The notes under the pieces: model-generated | Seen by the model: only the letters and a program-made list of their open reading frames with translations | What the model was told of the DNA's origin: nothing | The model's database searches: none | NCBI RefSeq assembly: GCF_030812775.1 | Contig: NZ_JAUSTI010000008.1 | Span: 124,001-188,000 of the forward strand | Length of the DNA: 64,000 nt | Source: Paenibacillus tundrae | GTDB lineage: Bacteria; Bacillota; Bacilli; Paenibacillales; Paenibacillaceae | Reading direction: 5' to 3' | Shown: positions 28,678 through 35,884 of the stretch, piece after piece | How the letters are laid out: every line of letters begins with the position of its first letter | Numbering within the stretch: the first letter of the stretch is position 1 | Program-made: the position numbers and the translations under genes

Positions 28678-29706
28678 ATGAAAATTCTCAACAATTTGGA
28701 TTCCAATCATTATATCGAAATGAGAGAACTTTTTCGTGAAATGGATGAGTTACACATTATAAGTCCGTTTCTGATGGAGACATTTGACTTATTCTTCGAA
28801 AATTTTATAGCACCTTCGGAGATTAAACGTTTAGTCTTAGTAACCACCCTTCGTGACAATGATCCCGATGTATTTAAGAAATCGAACTCATTTCATTCAT
28901 TATTGTATAACTGCCGCTTACATAAGATTGATTTACAAGTACATATTGATAATAAACTTCATGGGAAAATTTATATCGGTTCAAAAAACTCAACACCTAT
29001 CAAGGGAATTATTACTTCAGCTAATTTTACAGAAAGCGGACTAAATCTGAATCACGAGTGGGGCGTACTAATAGAGAGCCCTCAAGATCTCACTAAGATT
29101 TTAGAAGATATATTTAAAATAAGCAGTTGTCCGTTAACTACAGATGATCTTACTCAGATCATTATGAATATTGATCGTTTCACAGAACTGTTTAAGCCGG
29201 CAGAATCTAAATTAGAATTAGTAGTTAGTCATCTTCTTCAGTATCCTGTTACCAATAAAGTTCCTGATGTTCGCTATTTTATAAAACCCGTTGGCTCTAA
29301 AGAAGATCCATTTTCAGTTAACAGGGTTTTGTTAAATGATATCGAAGCAATGCACTTTTCTAAGCGTCCAAATGATGTGCGTATTGGAGATATTCTTATT
29401 TGTCATGGAGTAGGGTTAACCAAGCTTTTAGGTTATTTCGAGGTGATAAGCGATCCGTATATTTGGAATAGCGAATACCGTTGGTCTTGGGAGTTGAAGG
29501 CCAAAAATCTGAATCCAAGGTACAGTTCTAGGTGGAATGACTTCAATCATACATTAGCAAATTGTATAGCATCATTTGATCCAAGTTTAATGGTCACGCA
29601 TGCACAGGGAAAAACGTTGGGGGGACTTCAACACGGACATGATAGACTGAGATTAACAGATGATTTTGGTCTACACCTCATTAATATCATAGATAATAGC
29701 AAATAA
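28678..29706 (+). CDS. PLD-family nuclease fused to an EVE/PUA-like domain (putative restriction factor)
   Basis: This is a 342-residue protein. The N-terminal half (about 1-140) resembles the phospholipase-D nuclease fold of NgoFVII/BfiI-type restriction enzymes. The single HKD-like motif is HGKIYI (His95, Lys97), then GIITSANFTESGL (Ser114, Asn116, Glu119), and NHEWGV. The C-terminal half (about 195-340) has IGDILICHGVG, LLGYFEVISDPYIW and WSWELKAKNLNP, the look of EVE/PUA-like domains that read modified bases. A nuclease plus modified-base reader suggests modification-dependent restriction of invading DNA; this is inference. The gene is strongly AT-rich compared with flanking genes, has a good AAAGGAGAGG site, and lies beside the CRISPR arrays. 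Confidence 0.7.
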   Translation: MKILNNLDSNHYIEMRELFREMDELHIISPFLMETFDLFFENFIAPSEIKRLVLVTTLRDNDPDVFKKSNSFHSLLYNCRLHKIDLQVHIDNKLHGKIYIGSKNSTPIKGIITSANFTESGLNLNHEWGVLIESPQDLTKILEDIFKISSCPLTTDDLTQIIMNIDRFTELFKPAESKLELVVSHLLQYPVTNKVPDVRYFIKPVGSKEDPFSVNRVLLNDIEAMHFSKRPNDVRIGDILICHGVGLTKLLGYFEVISDPYIWNSEYRWSWELKAKNLNPRYSSRWNDFNHTLANCIASFDPSLMVTHAQGKTLGGLQHGHDRLRLTDDFGLHLINIIDNSK

Positions 29707-29848
29707 AGAAACATCAACTTCCTAGTGTAGTTTCGTTGATTACACACAATTCATCATAATAAATAAGAAATGTGTACCAATGTAAATATTTTATCTGTTT
29801 CATGTAGCTTTAATGATATATATCGGAGTAAAAAGAGAGGTTTTGTAA

Positions 29849-31351
29849 ATGGAAAATATAAGTTATGATAAATCAACTTTTAAAGAGATTTATCATGGGA
29901 AATTATCAGAGGGGTTTGAATCGGATTTTTATGAAAAATTCAATTCAAGCTACAAAGATTTTCTACAATTACAATTTGAAAGTCATGCCAATAAGACTAA
30001 AAAAATGGCTGACTTTATCGGATTAAAAGAAAAGGAACTCATTTCTCATTTGAAAACATATCAAATTATTAAAACAGTGAATTTAACTAACTGGATGGAA
30101 TTTATTTCTGGAAATATTTTTGTATTTGTTTTAAAGGCTGTTTTGACTGCTATAGGTACATTCCCTATTTTCTATCTGATTGGATATCTAATCCTTTACG
30201 GTTACTTTTTCGGTCAAACTGACAATGCACTCCTTGATATTGTTATAAAAAATGTGCCACTTAATCGTTTCTCCTGCTATATAGCTGGGTTTCTCTTTTC
30301 TGGTGTAGTTGCTTTTTTCATTTCTTTATATAGATTAAAAGGTTTAGGATTAACGTTTATACTCTTTGGAATCTTTTATTTCCTATTTGCATCGACTGTC
30401 AGTTTGTCGCTTATATTAATCAACGCCAACTCTTCGATTGAAATTTCAGTTTTTATTAGATTCATGTTAGTATGGCTCATTCCTTTAATGGTATCATTAT
30501 TTCTAATTGCCTTGTTCTATCTCATAAATGTAATATCAAAACATTATAAAATTATACTGGTAGTGCTAATTATCGGTAGTCTAATACCAATAATTTTCGC
30601 AAAGATATTTGGGTTATTGTGGTCTTTGGTAGTGTATTCAGCATTCGTTATAGTACTAAGTTCAGTGATAATTAATATAATGGAACGCTCTCCTCGTAAT
30701 ACATTAAATAGAACAGACAGTGTCAAAAAGAATAAATCACCTGGTTTCAAATTTTCTATTAAAGAATTTTTTTACTTTGTTCTGTTTGTATTATCACTCT
30801 TCATCGTTATAGTTATCCCAATGCTTTCTTTTATCTTTTTCTCAACAGGAAACTATATTAGTACTACTTTAGATTTAGTTAAGCTGACAGCAAATGAAGA
30901 GATACAAATCAATGGCACTGTAATTAATGGTAAGTTAGTTGCCGAAGATGACCGTTATCTTTACATATCCACCACTTCAAAAAATCTTCTTGAAATAAGC
31001 AAAGACTCATCTATACAAATAACTAAACCTAACCAACTTACAGTGTACTCTGGGGAATCAAAAGACTGGAAAATCACAATAAGTGTATCTCTAAGAGATA
31101 ACGAACTATGGTACAATGGTTTTATAAAAAAGTTAAGTTCAGAAAACACTAGTCAGTTATCTTATCAATTTGATACCTTTGAAAAGATAACTTCAATCCA
31201 TTCAGAACCAAAATCAGATTATTATATTTTTGGCAAGTTATCTGATGATAGCATAAAAAAACTCACATTCATTAACCTTTCATGGCTTTCTACTAATGGT
31301 TTAATTAATGATGAGAAAGTGATACTAGATGTTTCAAATGGCATCAATTGA
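29849..31351 (+). CDS. Multi-pass membrane protein of unknown function
   Basis: This 500-residue protein matches no family I recognise. A cytoplasmic N-terminus of about 85 residues is Lys/Glu-rich. About six or seven hydrophobic helices lie between 88 and 345 (e.g. IFVFVLKAVLTAIGTFPIF, YIAGFLFSGVVAFFISLY, LVWLIPLMVSLFLIALFYL). A C-terminal domain of about 155 residues is rich in beta strands (GTVINGKLVAEDDRYLYIST). It starts after AGAGAGG, 142 bases downstream of the PLD gene on the same strand with similar AT-rich codon use, so the two may have arrived together. A membrane effector of a defence pair is possible but unproven. Confidence 0.75.
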   Translation: MENISYDKSTFKEIYHGKLSEGFESDFYEKFNSSYKDFLQLQFESHANKTKKMADFIGLKEKELISHLKTYQIIKTVNLTNWMEFISGNIFVFVLKAVLTAIGTFPIFYLIGYLILYGYFFGQTDNALLDIVIKNVPLNRFSCYIAGFLFSGVVAFFISLYRLKGLGLTFILFGIFYFLFASTVSLSLILINANSSIEISVFIRFMLVWLIPLMVSLFLIALFYLINVISKHYKIILVVLIIGSLIPIIFAKIFGLLWSLVVYSAFVIVLSSVIINIMERSPRNTLNRTDSVKKNKSPGFKFSIKEFFYFVLFVLSLFIVIVIPMLSFIFFSTGNYISTTLDLVKLTANEEIQINGTVINGKLVAEDDRYLYISTTSKNLLEISKDSSIQITKPNQLTVYSGESKDWKITISVSLRDNELWYNGFIKKLSSENTSQLSYQFDTFEKITSIHSEPKSDYYIFGKLSDDSIKKLTFINLSWLSTNGLINDEKVILDVSNGIN

Positions 31352-31385
31352 GCCAGGAGACATTAAAAACATTATGAGTATTTAT

Positions 31386-31437
31386 GTAGTAAAAACAACA
31401 AGACAACCTAAAAGGGCAGTCTTGTTGTTTTTACTAC
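31386..31437 (+). terminator. Terminator of the membrane-protein gene
   Basis: A perfect 19-bp inverted repeat (arms 31386-31404 and 31419-31437, containing AACAACAAGAC/GTCTTGTTGTT) has an internal T5 run on its right arm. It starts 35 bases after the stop codon and ends next to the tmRNA remnant. Confidence 0.9.
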
Positions 31438-31441
31438 TATA

Positions 31442-31531
31442 GGAGGCGAGCGAAGTCGAACCCCTGTCCGAAGATACAACACATAAGCTTCTACGGGTGT
31501 AATCACAGTTTTGATCGATCAGACAAACGCC
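31442..31531 (-). ncRNA. ssrA: 3'-end remnant of tmRNA (ssrA fragment), likely an attachment-site scar
   Basis: Read on the minus strand this stretch contains CCCGTAGAAGCTTATGTG, then ATCTTCGGACAGGGG, TTCGACT, and CGCCTCC. This is the order at the tRNA-like 3' end of Bacillota tmRNAs: a CGTAGA...GC helix, CGGACAGGGG as the 5' side of the T stem, the TTCGACT loop, then the acceptor strand. The 3' side of the T stem (TCGCT instead of CCCCT) no longer pairs well and there is no CCA. The tag-peptide region and 5' half are absent; a minus-strand gene begins right beside it. It is therefore a dead fragment, of the kind left when islands integrate into the ssrA 3' end. Similarity is from memory of tmRNA sequences. 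Confidence 0.75.
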
Positions 31532-31546
31532 ACGACATATTTTTTG

Positions 31547-32950
31547 TCATCTTAAAACTGGATGTTCGAAGTCATCTCCTAATAATTCTGCCACTCTAGC
31601 TCTTACTACTGGCATATAGCGGTGTTTATATTTAGTTTCACCAGAAATCTGACCGTTATTATACATTATCTCAAGTAGTTCTAAGATATCCTCGCGATTG
31701 AATTTATCAAATATTGGGAAAATTTCAGTTTCAAAAACATAAGGAGTTGAATCATAGCTACTACTCTCCTTCAACCATCGAAGCGAAAACCCAACTAAAG
31801 ATTGTATAGAGTTTCTTTTCTCCGCCTCATGTAATAGATAATTAACTTGTTCTACTGTGATAGAAGTATCTTGCTTATAGTAATGGTAAAAATTAGAGTC
31901 ATCAATAGTACTGGAAACATTTACGCGGTACTGAAAAATTGCATTCAAATGTTCAGTAAAGCTATCTTTACTATATAATAACCGCACATATAAATTAATA
32001 TTTTTATCAGCCTCATGTTGTATCACAGTATCCACATGTTCCTTCATTTCTCCGTAGAATAAACCGAATTCACTCAAAAAGTAAATTAGAAGTGCTTGAG
32101 GTGATGTCACTAATGTCAAATCTACTTGCTGAAGCCTTTTATACTCAATGTATATCCCTGTATTGATAAATGCATCTTCTTCATTTATTTTTATATTACA
32201 ATATTCGAGGACTCCTTCCTTTAGGTACCCTAAAAATTTATGCTCATCTCTCTTAATCAAAGCTACTAGAGCATAGTAACAACCTAGTCTATTTTCATTG
32301 TAATCTTCGCCGTATTTTTGAAAAACAAACTTCCACAAGGTTTTGAATAATTCTTTCTCTGACTTCCTATTTAGTTTGTTATAGTACCTAGTAACTAAAT
32401 GCTGAGTGAATCTCTCTATATTATTGTTTCCTATTTCTTTAAAATACCTCTTAATATCCTCTAAAATTGGCTTAATTATTTCTTTAGCAAGTATAGTCTC
32501 CTTCAGAAAAACAGTTTCAAACATATTTCTGATGTGTGCTCTTGTCTGATCTTTATTAGGGATATACAAATTCGTGTCTTTTAATGCTGGGTGAGCACAA
32601 TGATGTCTATCTTCTCTAAGCCTCTTAATTAAATCAATTTCTTGTTCATCTATTAATTTTGTTTGTCTTACGCCACCTATAAGTTTCTTTTCCCATTCAG
32701 AATACTTTTCGTCGATGTTAGACTGGCTATCCCCGAGTTCAGAAAGTATATCATTTGCTTTTTGATCCTCATAAACCTCACTTAACGTTCGTAGCTTATA
32801 AATAAAATCACAAAGCACTACATTATGCAAAGAAACAATAGCAGATCTATAAAACCCCATATTGTAGCATGCTATTACCTCGGCAAGATATTCTCTAACG
32901 ACACTATTGGGGACATTTTTCAGTTCTTCTTCAAAAATAAAGTCAGTCAT
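31547..32950 (-). CDS. HEPN-motif protein, putative abortive-infection/RNase effector
   Basis: This is a 467-residue cytoplasmic protein. The N-terminal 160 residues resemble a HEPN domain: a helix with ACYNMGFYRSAIVSLHNVV (a pattern seen in HEPN families) and the motif REDRHHCAH at 112-120, which fits Rx4H twice (Arg112-His117 and Arg115-His120). The rest is all-helical with no match I recognise (e.g. FSLRWLKESSSYDSTPYVFE). HEPN proteins are often metal-independent RNases in toxin-antitoxin, Abi and CRISPR-linked systems. The gene is AT-rich, has AAGGAG before its ATG, and lies between the tmRNA remnant and array 3. No antitoxin-like partner is adjacent. Function is inferred from the motif and neighbourhood. 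Confidence 0.7.
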   Translation of the reverse strand: MTDFIFEEELKNVPNSVVREYLAEVIACYNMGFYRSAIVSLHNVVLCDFIYKLRTLSEVYEDQKANDILSELGDSQSNIDEKYSEWEKKLIGGVRQTKLIDEQEIDLIKRLREDRHHCAHPALKDTNLYIPNKDQTRAHIRNMFETVFLKETILAKEIIKPILEDIKRYFKEIGNNNIERFTQHLVTRYYNKLNRKSEKELFKTLWKFVFQKYGEDYNENRLGCYYALVALIKRDEHKFLGYLKEGVLEYCNIKINEEDAFINTGIYIEYKRLQQVDLTLVTSPQALLIYFLSEFGLFYGEMKEHVDTVIQHEADKNINLYVRLLYSKDSFTEHLNAIFQYRVNVSSTIDDSNFYHYYKQDTSITVEQVNYLLHEAEKRNSIQSLVGFSLRWLKESSSYDSTPYVFETEIFPIFDKFNREDILELLEIMYNNGQISGETKYKHRYMPVVRARVAELLGDDFEHPVLR

Positions 32951-33378
32951 AATTTGCTCCTTAATTTATGTATTTGGTATTTGCTTATATTCTCGTATGG
33001 GTCTATATGAGGTAGAGAGAATCTAAGAAAGATACAGATGATCATCTTCGATCGTTTAAGCGACAATTGATAAATTCGCCAGGCTAGACATCGAAGATGA
33101 TCGGATTATGAAACAACTGCTTCAAACACTAATTTACAGAATGGCTCAATAAAAATTCACTACAACATTACTCGCCCCCATATTATTGGGGCTTAGTAAA
33201 AGAGGAGCTTAAAAGCTAGCCCCTCTACATTTTAGTAACACTGAGCACTCCACATGTGTGGACTGCTCAATATAGACTTAATTAAAGATGTGACAGTATT
33301 CGTATATTATATTAGATTAAAATATGAATACCCTAGTATATTTGGAACCAATATAGGTTTATTCGTACATTATTACAT
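32951..33378. other. Intergenic region rich in small hairpins
   Basis: These 428 AT-rich bases contain several inverted repeats. One is a perfect 13-bp pair GATCATCTTCGAT (33040-33052) / ATCGAAGATGATC (33090-33102). Others are CCCC/GGGG around 33177-33190, GAGG...CCTC near 33200-33228 followed by TTTT on the minus strand (a possible terminator for array 3 or the gene fragment), and TCCACA/TGTGGA near 33251-33266. The 13-bp pair may be a remnant of a small mobile element, but I cannot assign it. Confidence 0.45.
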
Positions 33379-33588
33379 TCATTTAACATCTAATGCTATT
33401 TTTGCAATAGAATCTTCAATATCTTGAATTTGATCAGTCCATATATTCTTCCTTTGCATTTCAGCTTTCATGACTTTATAGTCTGGCGCGTTTAACAATA
33501 CTGTTGCTACTGTTGCACTGTATATACCTACTTCAGTACCCTTTGAGTGCGACGACTTACTAATTCCTTTGACCTTTGATTCTCCATT
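33379..33588 (-). pseudogene. C-terminal gene fragment abutting CRISPR array 3
   Basis: The minus strand has an open frame of 69 codons ending in TGA at 33381-33379. It ends GTEVGIYSATVATVLL, NAPDYKVMKAEMQRKNIW, TDQIQDIEDSIAKIALDVK. The composition (helical, charged, ending in a stop) is protein-like, but there is no credible start. Upstream the frame runs into the first repeat of array 3, where TGA in the repeat closes it. The 5' part of the gene is missing. I do not recognise the family. The stretch 33545-33553 equals the first nine bases of the repeat (GTCGCACTC), so the true junction may be at about 33545, with the bases above it belonging to a last spacer. Confidence 0.6.
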
Positions 33589-34165
33589 ATTTCAATCCAC
33601 GTACTCCATACAGAGTGCGACACCTTGAACGAGCACTCGTTGAACCTTTACTGTTATTTCAATCCACGTACTCCATACAGAGTGCGACGTGTGCGCCTAA
33701 CGGCGTACAAACCCGTTAAGGCTATTTCAATCCACGTACTCCATACAGAGTGCGACGCTGCTTCTTTCGGATCGTCAACCGCTGCCTTCCAATTTCAATC
33801 CACGTACTCCATACAGAGTGCGACCCATTTGGGCCACAGATTATATTCATTTTATGGTTATTTCAATCCACGTACTCCATACAGAGTGCGACCGGATGCA
33901 CCTAAGGGTCTCGTGGTCGCGACAGGTATTTCAATCCACGTACTCCATACAGAGTGCGACTTTTGTACCTAAAATCTTACAAAAATCGAGAAACAATTTC
34001 AATCCACGTACTCCATACAGAGTGCGACCCAACCAGCTCACTTTACAGGGGAATTGCTTACCTGATTTCAATCCACGTACTCCATACAGAGTGCGACGTG
34101 ATACATTTCGCTCATGGGTCGAGCAGTTAGTTATTTCAATCCACGTACTCCATACAGAGTGCGAC
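33589..34165 (-). CRISPR. Type I-C CRISPR array 3, satellite array (9 repeats, 8 spacers)
   Basis: Nine 33-bp repeats (33589, 33656, 33724, 33792, 33860, 33928, 33996, 34065 and 34133 are the starts) are identical to each other and differ from the array-1 repeat at two stem positions. In crRNA orientation they read GTCGCACTCTGTATGG plus AGTACGTGGATTGAAAT. One change makes a mismatch and the other a G-U pair in the hairpin. The 3' half with the crRNA handle is unchanged. Spacers are 34-36 bp. A possible tenth, mostly lost repeat (GTCGCACTC, 33545-33553) lies one spacer length beyond. It has its own leader at the right but no cas genes beside it, so it presumably uses the cas operon 10 kb away. 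Confidence 0.97.
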
Positions 34166-34393
34166 AGCGGAAATATACGTAATAAAGTCATATATCATTC
34201 AAATCATCACGTATTTCCAGTAATTGTTACACTTATTCTCTCATCATATGATAAACAACTAGAGAAACTCAAGGCATGTCATTGCCAAAAGGTCACAATA
34301 GTATTACTTTCCACAACATATGAGGTGCGAATCCTCCAGGAAAAGCATGTGAGCTTGGCATTCGCACCATCACCCACCCTGCATTAGTCATAA
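34166..34393 (-). promoter_or_regulatory. Leader of CRISPR array 3
   Basis: It begins AGCGGAAATATACGTAATAA next to the first repeat. It then has CCAAAAGGTCACA (about 34286-34298) and the inverted repeat GGTGCGAAT (34324-34332) / ATTCGCACC (34360-34368), matching leader 1 exactly in the arms. The same signals in leaders 1 and 2 show the three leaders are homologous. Confidence 0.88.
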
Positions 34394-34915
34394 TCAATCA
34401 ACAGCTACCAAGCCCCATTTTCCATATTCGTCTTTTGCAAAATAATACGTAATCCCATATTCCTCTATACTATTGGTATCTCTCAATATTTCACCGAGCA
34501 CACCTACAAGAATGTGGTTCTTCGTTGTGTCCTCGGAAACGTGCCCAATCTCCGTATATCTTACGTTGCCTCCGAATTGCCCCCAATGCCGATCAGCTGC
34601 TTCTGGATCTAAGAACAAACTCCCAAATGCAGCCTGATCCGATCTCACGTTAGCTTCTAGAGCTTCTTTCAATACCTCTTGGATCTCATCATTAAAGAGA
34701 GGATCATGTTCCTGCTCCCAATCAATGAATACACCTTGTTCAAAGTTGGTCTCACTGTCCTCCGACTCAGTCTCCTGCTGTGCGGTTACCGCTTCTATTT
34801 GCACGTTATCCTTACTTTGCTCTGCTGACGAGCTGCCCTCTTTGTTCAAATCATTGCACGCCGCCATTCCAAATGCGATGCATATCATTACTAGAATACT
34901 AGCTACTTTTCTCAT
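34394..34915 (-). CDS. Small lipoprotein of unknown function
   Basis: This protein of about 173 residues has a lipoprotein signal (MRKVASILVMICIAFGMAAC; lipobox GMAAC), an acidic Ser/Glu/Gln linker, and a compact domain with FIDWEQEHDPLFNDEIQEVLKEALEANVRSDQAAFGSLFLDPEAADRHWGQF-like order of helices and the ending YYFAKDEYGKWGLVAVD. The end resembles small lumicyte-type NTF2-like domains, but I cannot name a family. The ATG at 34915 was chosen because GAGGG lies 8 bases upstream and it gives a standard lipoprotein signal; upstream in-frame ATGs lack a site. It is monocistronic, next to leader 3. Confidence 0.7.
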   Translation of the reverse strand: MRKVASILVMICIAFGMAACNDLNKEGSSSAEQSKDNVQIEAVTAQQETESEDSETNFEQGVFIDWEQEHDPLFNDEIQEVLKEALEANVRSDQAAFGSLFLDPEAADRHWGQFGGNVRYTEIGHVSEDTTKNHILVGVLGEILRDTNSIEEYGITYYFAKDEYGKWGLVAVD

Positions 34916-35231
34916 TCTATTAACCCTCATATATGAAATGATTGATCTCAATCTCACACCGTTCTCTATTTATAGATTAAAGCTATTTTATCATACAAAA
35001 TAATCCATATAATCAAAATCTAAGATAAGCAGGATTTCAGCTCTATTTTCCAAACATCTCACTTCCATAACTCAAAACATTTATTAAAAATATGATATAG
35101 ATCACTTTCTCCTCCCCCAGGAAGGTGCTACATTTGTTAACGACCAATTGACCGTAATAGTAAACCGGTCATATTGAACAGGATTCACTACTATGATCAT
35201 CATTCCACCTCATAAAGGAGATGCATAACTT
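34916..35231. other. Divergent intergenic region between lipoprotein and TetR genes
   Basis: These 316 AT-rich bases hold the promoter of the lipoprotein (unresolved) and the promoter/operator of the TetR gene (listed separately). No further gene was seen. Confidence 0.5.
35148..35176 (+). promoter_or_regulatory. Promoter with TetR-type operator
   Basis: TTGACC (35148-35153) resembles a -35 box and CATATT/ATATTG about 17 bases on resembles a -10 box. TGACCG (35149-35154) and CGGTCA (35166-35171) form a perfect 6-bp inverted repeat over this promoter. TetR/AcrR regulators of YhgE-type genes commonly bind such TGACC-type palindromes, so autoregulation is likely. Confidence 0.6.
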
Positions 35232-35810
35232 ATGGCTGCTATGGATCGAAGGCAGCAAATTATGAATTCGGCAGAACGATCGTTTGCCTTATTTGGTTAC
35301 AAGGCCACAACGATGGAACAGGTCGCCCGCATTGCGAATGTAGGCAAAGGCACGATCTATACCTTTTTCGATAACAAAGAAGAACTGTTCAGGGAGATTC
35401 TGCGCTCCATCATAAGAGACATGAAACAGATTACGGAAGAGACCGTGCAAGACGATCAACCTTTTCTCGCCAATGTGCACCAGAGCATGGATGCCCTACT
35501 GGAGTACAGGCAGAAGCATGAATTGTTAATCAAGTTGTTTCAAGAGGTCAATGAGTTCGGCACACCACAAGCGAAGGAGGGTCTACAAAAGGTAGAGTCA
35601 GCCATTCTTGAATATATGGAGCGTCAGGTTACGAGAGCCATGGAGCTGGGACAGATTCGCCAAGACAATCCCAAGATCGTCTCTTTTGTGCTCCTGAAAT
35701 TGTACGTCACCTTAACCTCCGATTGGAACAAAACGAATCCAGCCTTACAGAAGGCTCAGATACAGGCATTTGTGAGTCAGTTTCTCCAAAGTGGACTATC
35801 CCCAACCTAG
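35232..35810 (+). CDS. TetR/AcrR family transcriptional regulator
   Basis: This 192-residue repressor has an N-terminal helix-turn-helix (about residues 8-55: RRQQIMNSAERSFALFGYKATTMEQVARIANVGKGTIYTFFDNKEELF, the standard TetR pattern). Its helical C-terminal ligand domain contains LLIKLFQEVNEFG and LLKLYVTLTSDWNKTNP. GGAG lies 11 bases before the ATG. The next gene starts about 75 bases later, so the two form an operon, and the palindrome upstream suggests autoregulation. The ligand is unknown; partners of this type often control export-related membrane proteins. Confidence 0.93.
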   Translation: MAAMDRRQQIMNSAERSFALFGYKATTMEQVARIANVGKGTIYTFFDNKEELFREILRSIIRDMKQITEETVQDDQPFLANVHQSMDALLEYRQKHELLIKLFQEVNEFGTPQAKEGLQKVESAILEYMERQVTRAMELGQIRQDNPKIVSFVLLKLYVTLTSDWNKTNPALQKAQIQAFVSQFLQSGLSPT

Positions 35811-35884
35811 AGACTGGCTCCACAATCCATACAGAACAATATAGAAATAATAACGATCGTGTGATCATGGGGAGAGAGCGCATA

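Noticed and set aside
31442..31531. A complete tmRNA gene
   Set aside because: The tag-peptide region, pseudoknots and 5' acceptor half are absent, and the T stem is damaged.
33040..33102. Insertion-sequence end or transposase remnant suggested by the 13-bp inverted repeat and short frames such as RIMKQLLQTLIYRMAQ
   Set aside because: No transposase motif could be recognised and the frames are too short to trust.
33521..33553. A tenth, degenerate repeat of array 3 ending at 33553
   Set aside because: Only nine bases match and they lie inside a protein-like open frame. I kept the frame as the main call and mention the repeat remnant as an alternative.
35723..35884. Longer N-terminus of the YhgE/Pip protein reaching into the TetR gene
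   Set aside because: The extra residues are the TetR gene end read in another frame. The ATG at 35885 has a GGGGAGAG site and gives the family N-terminus.
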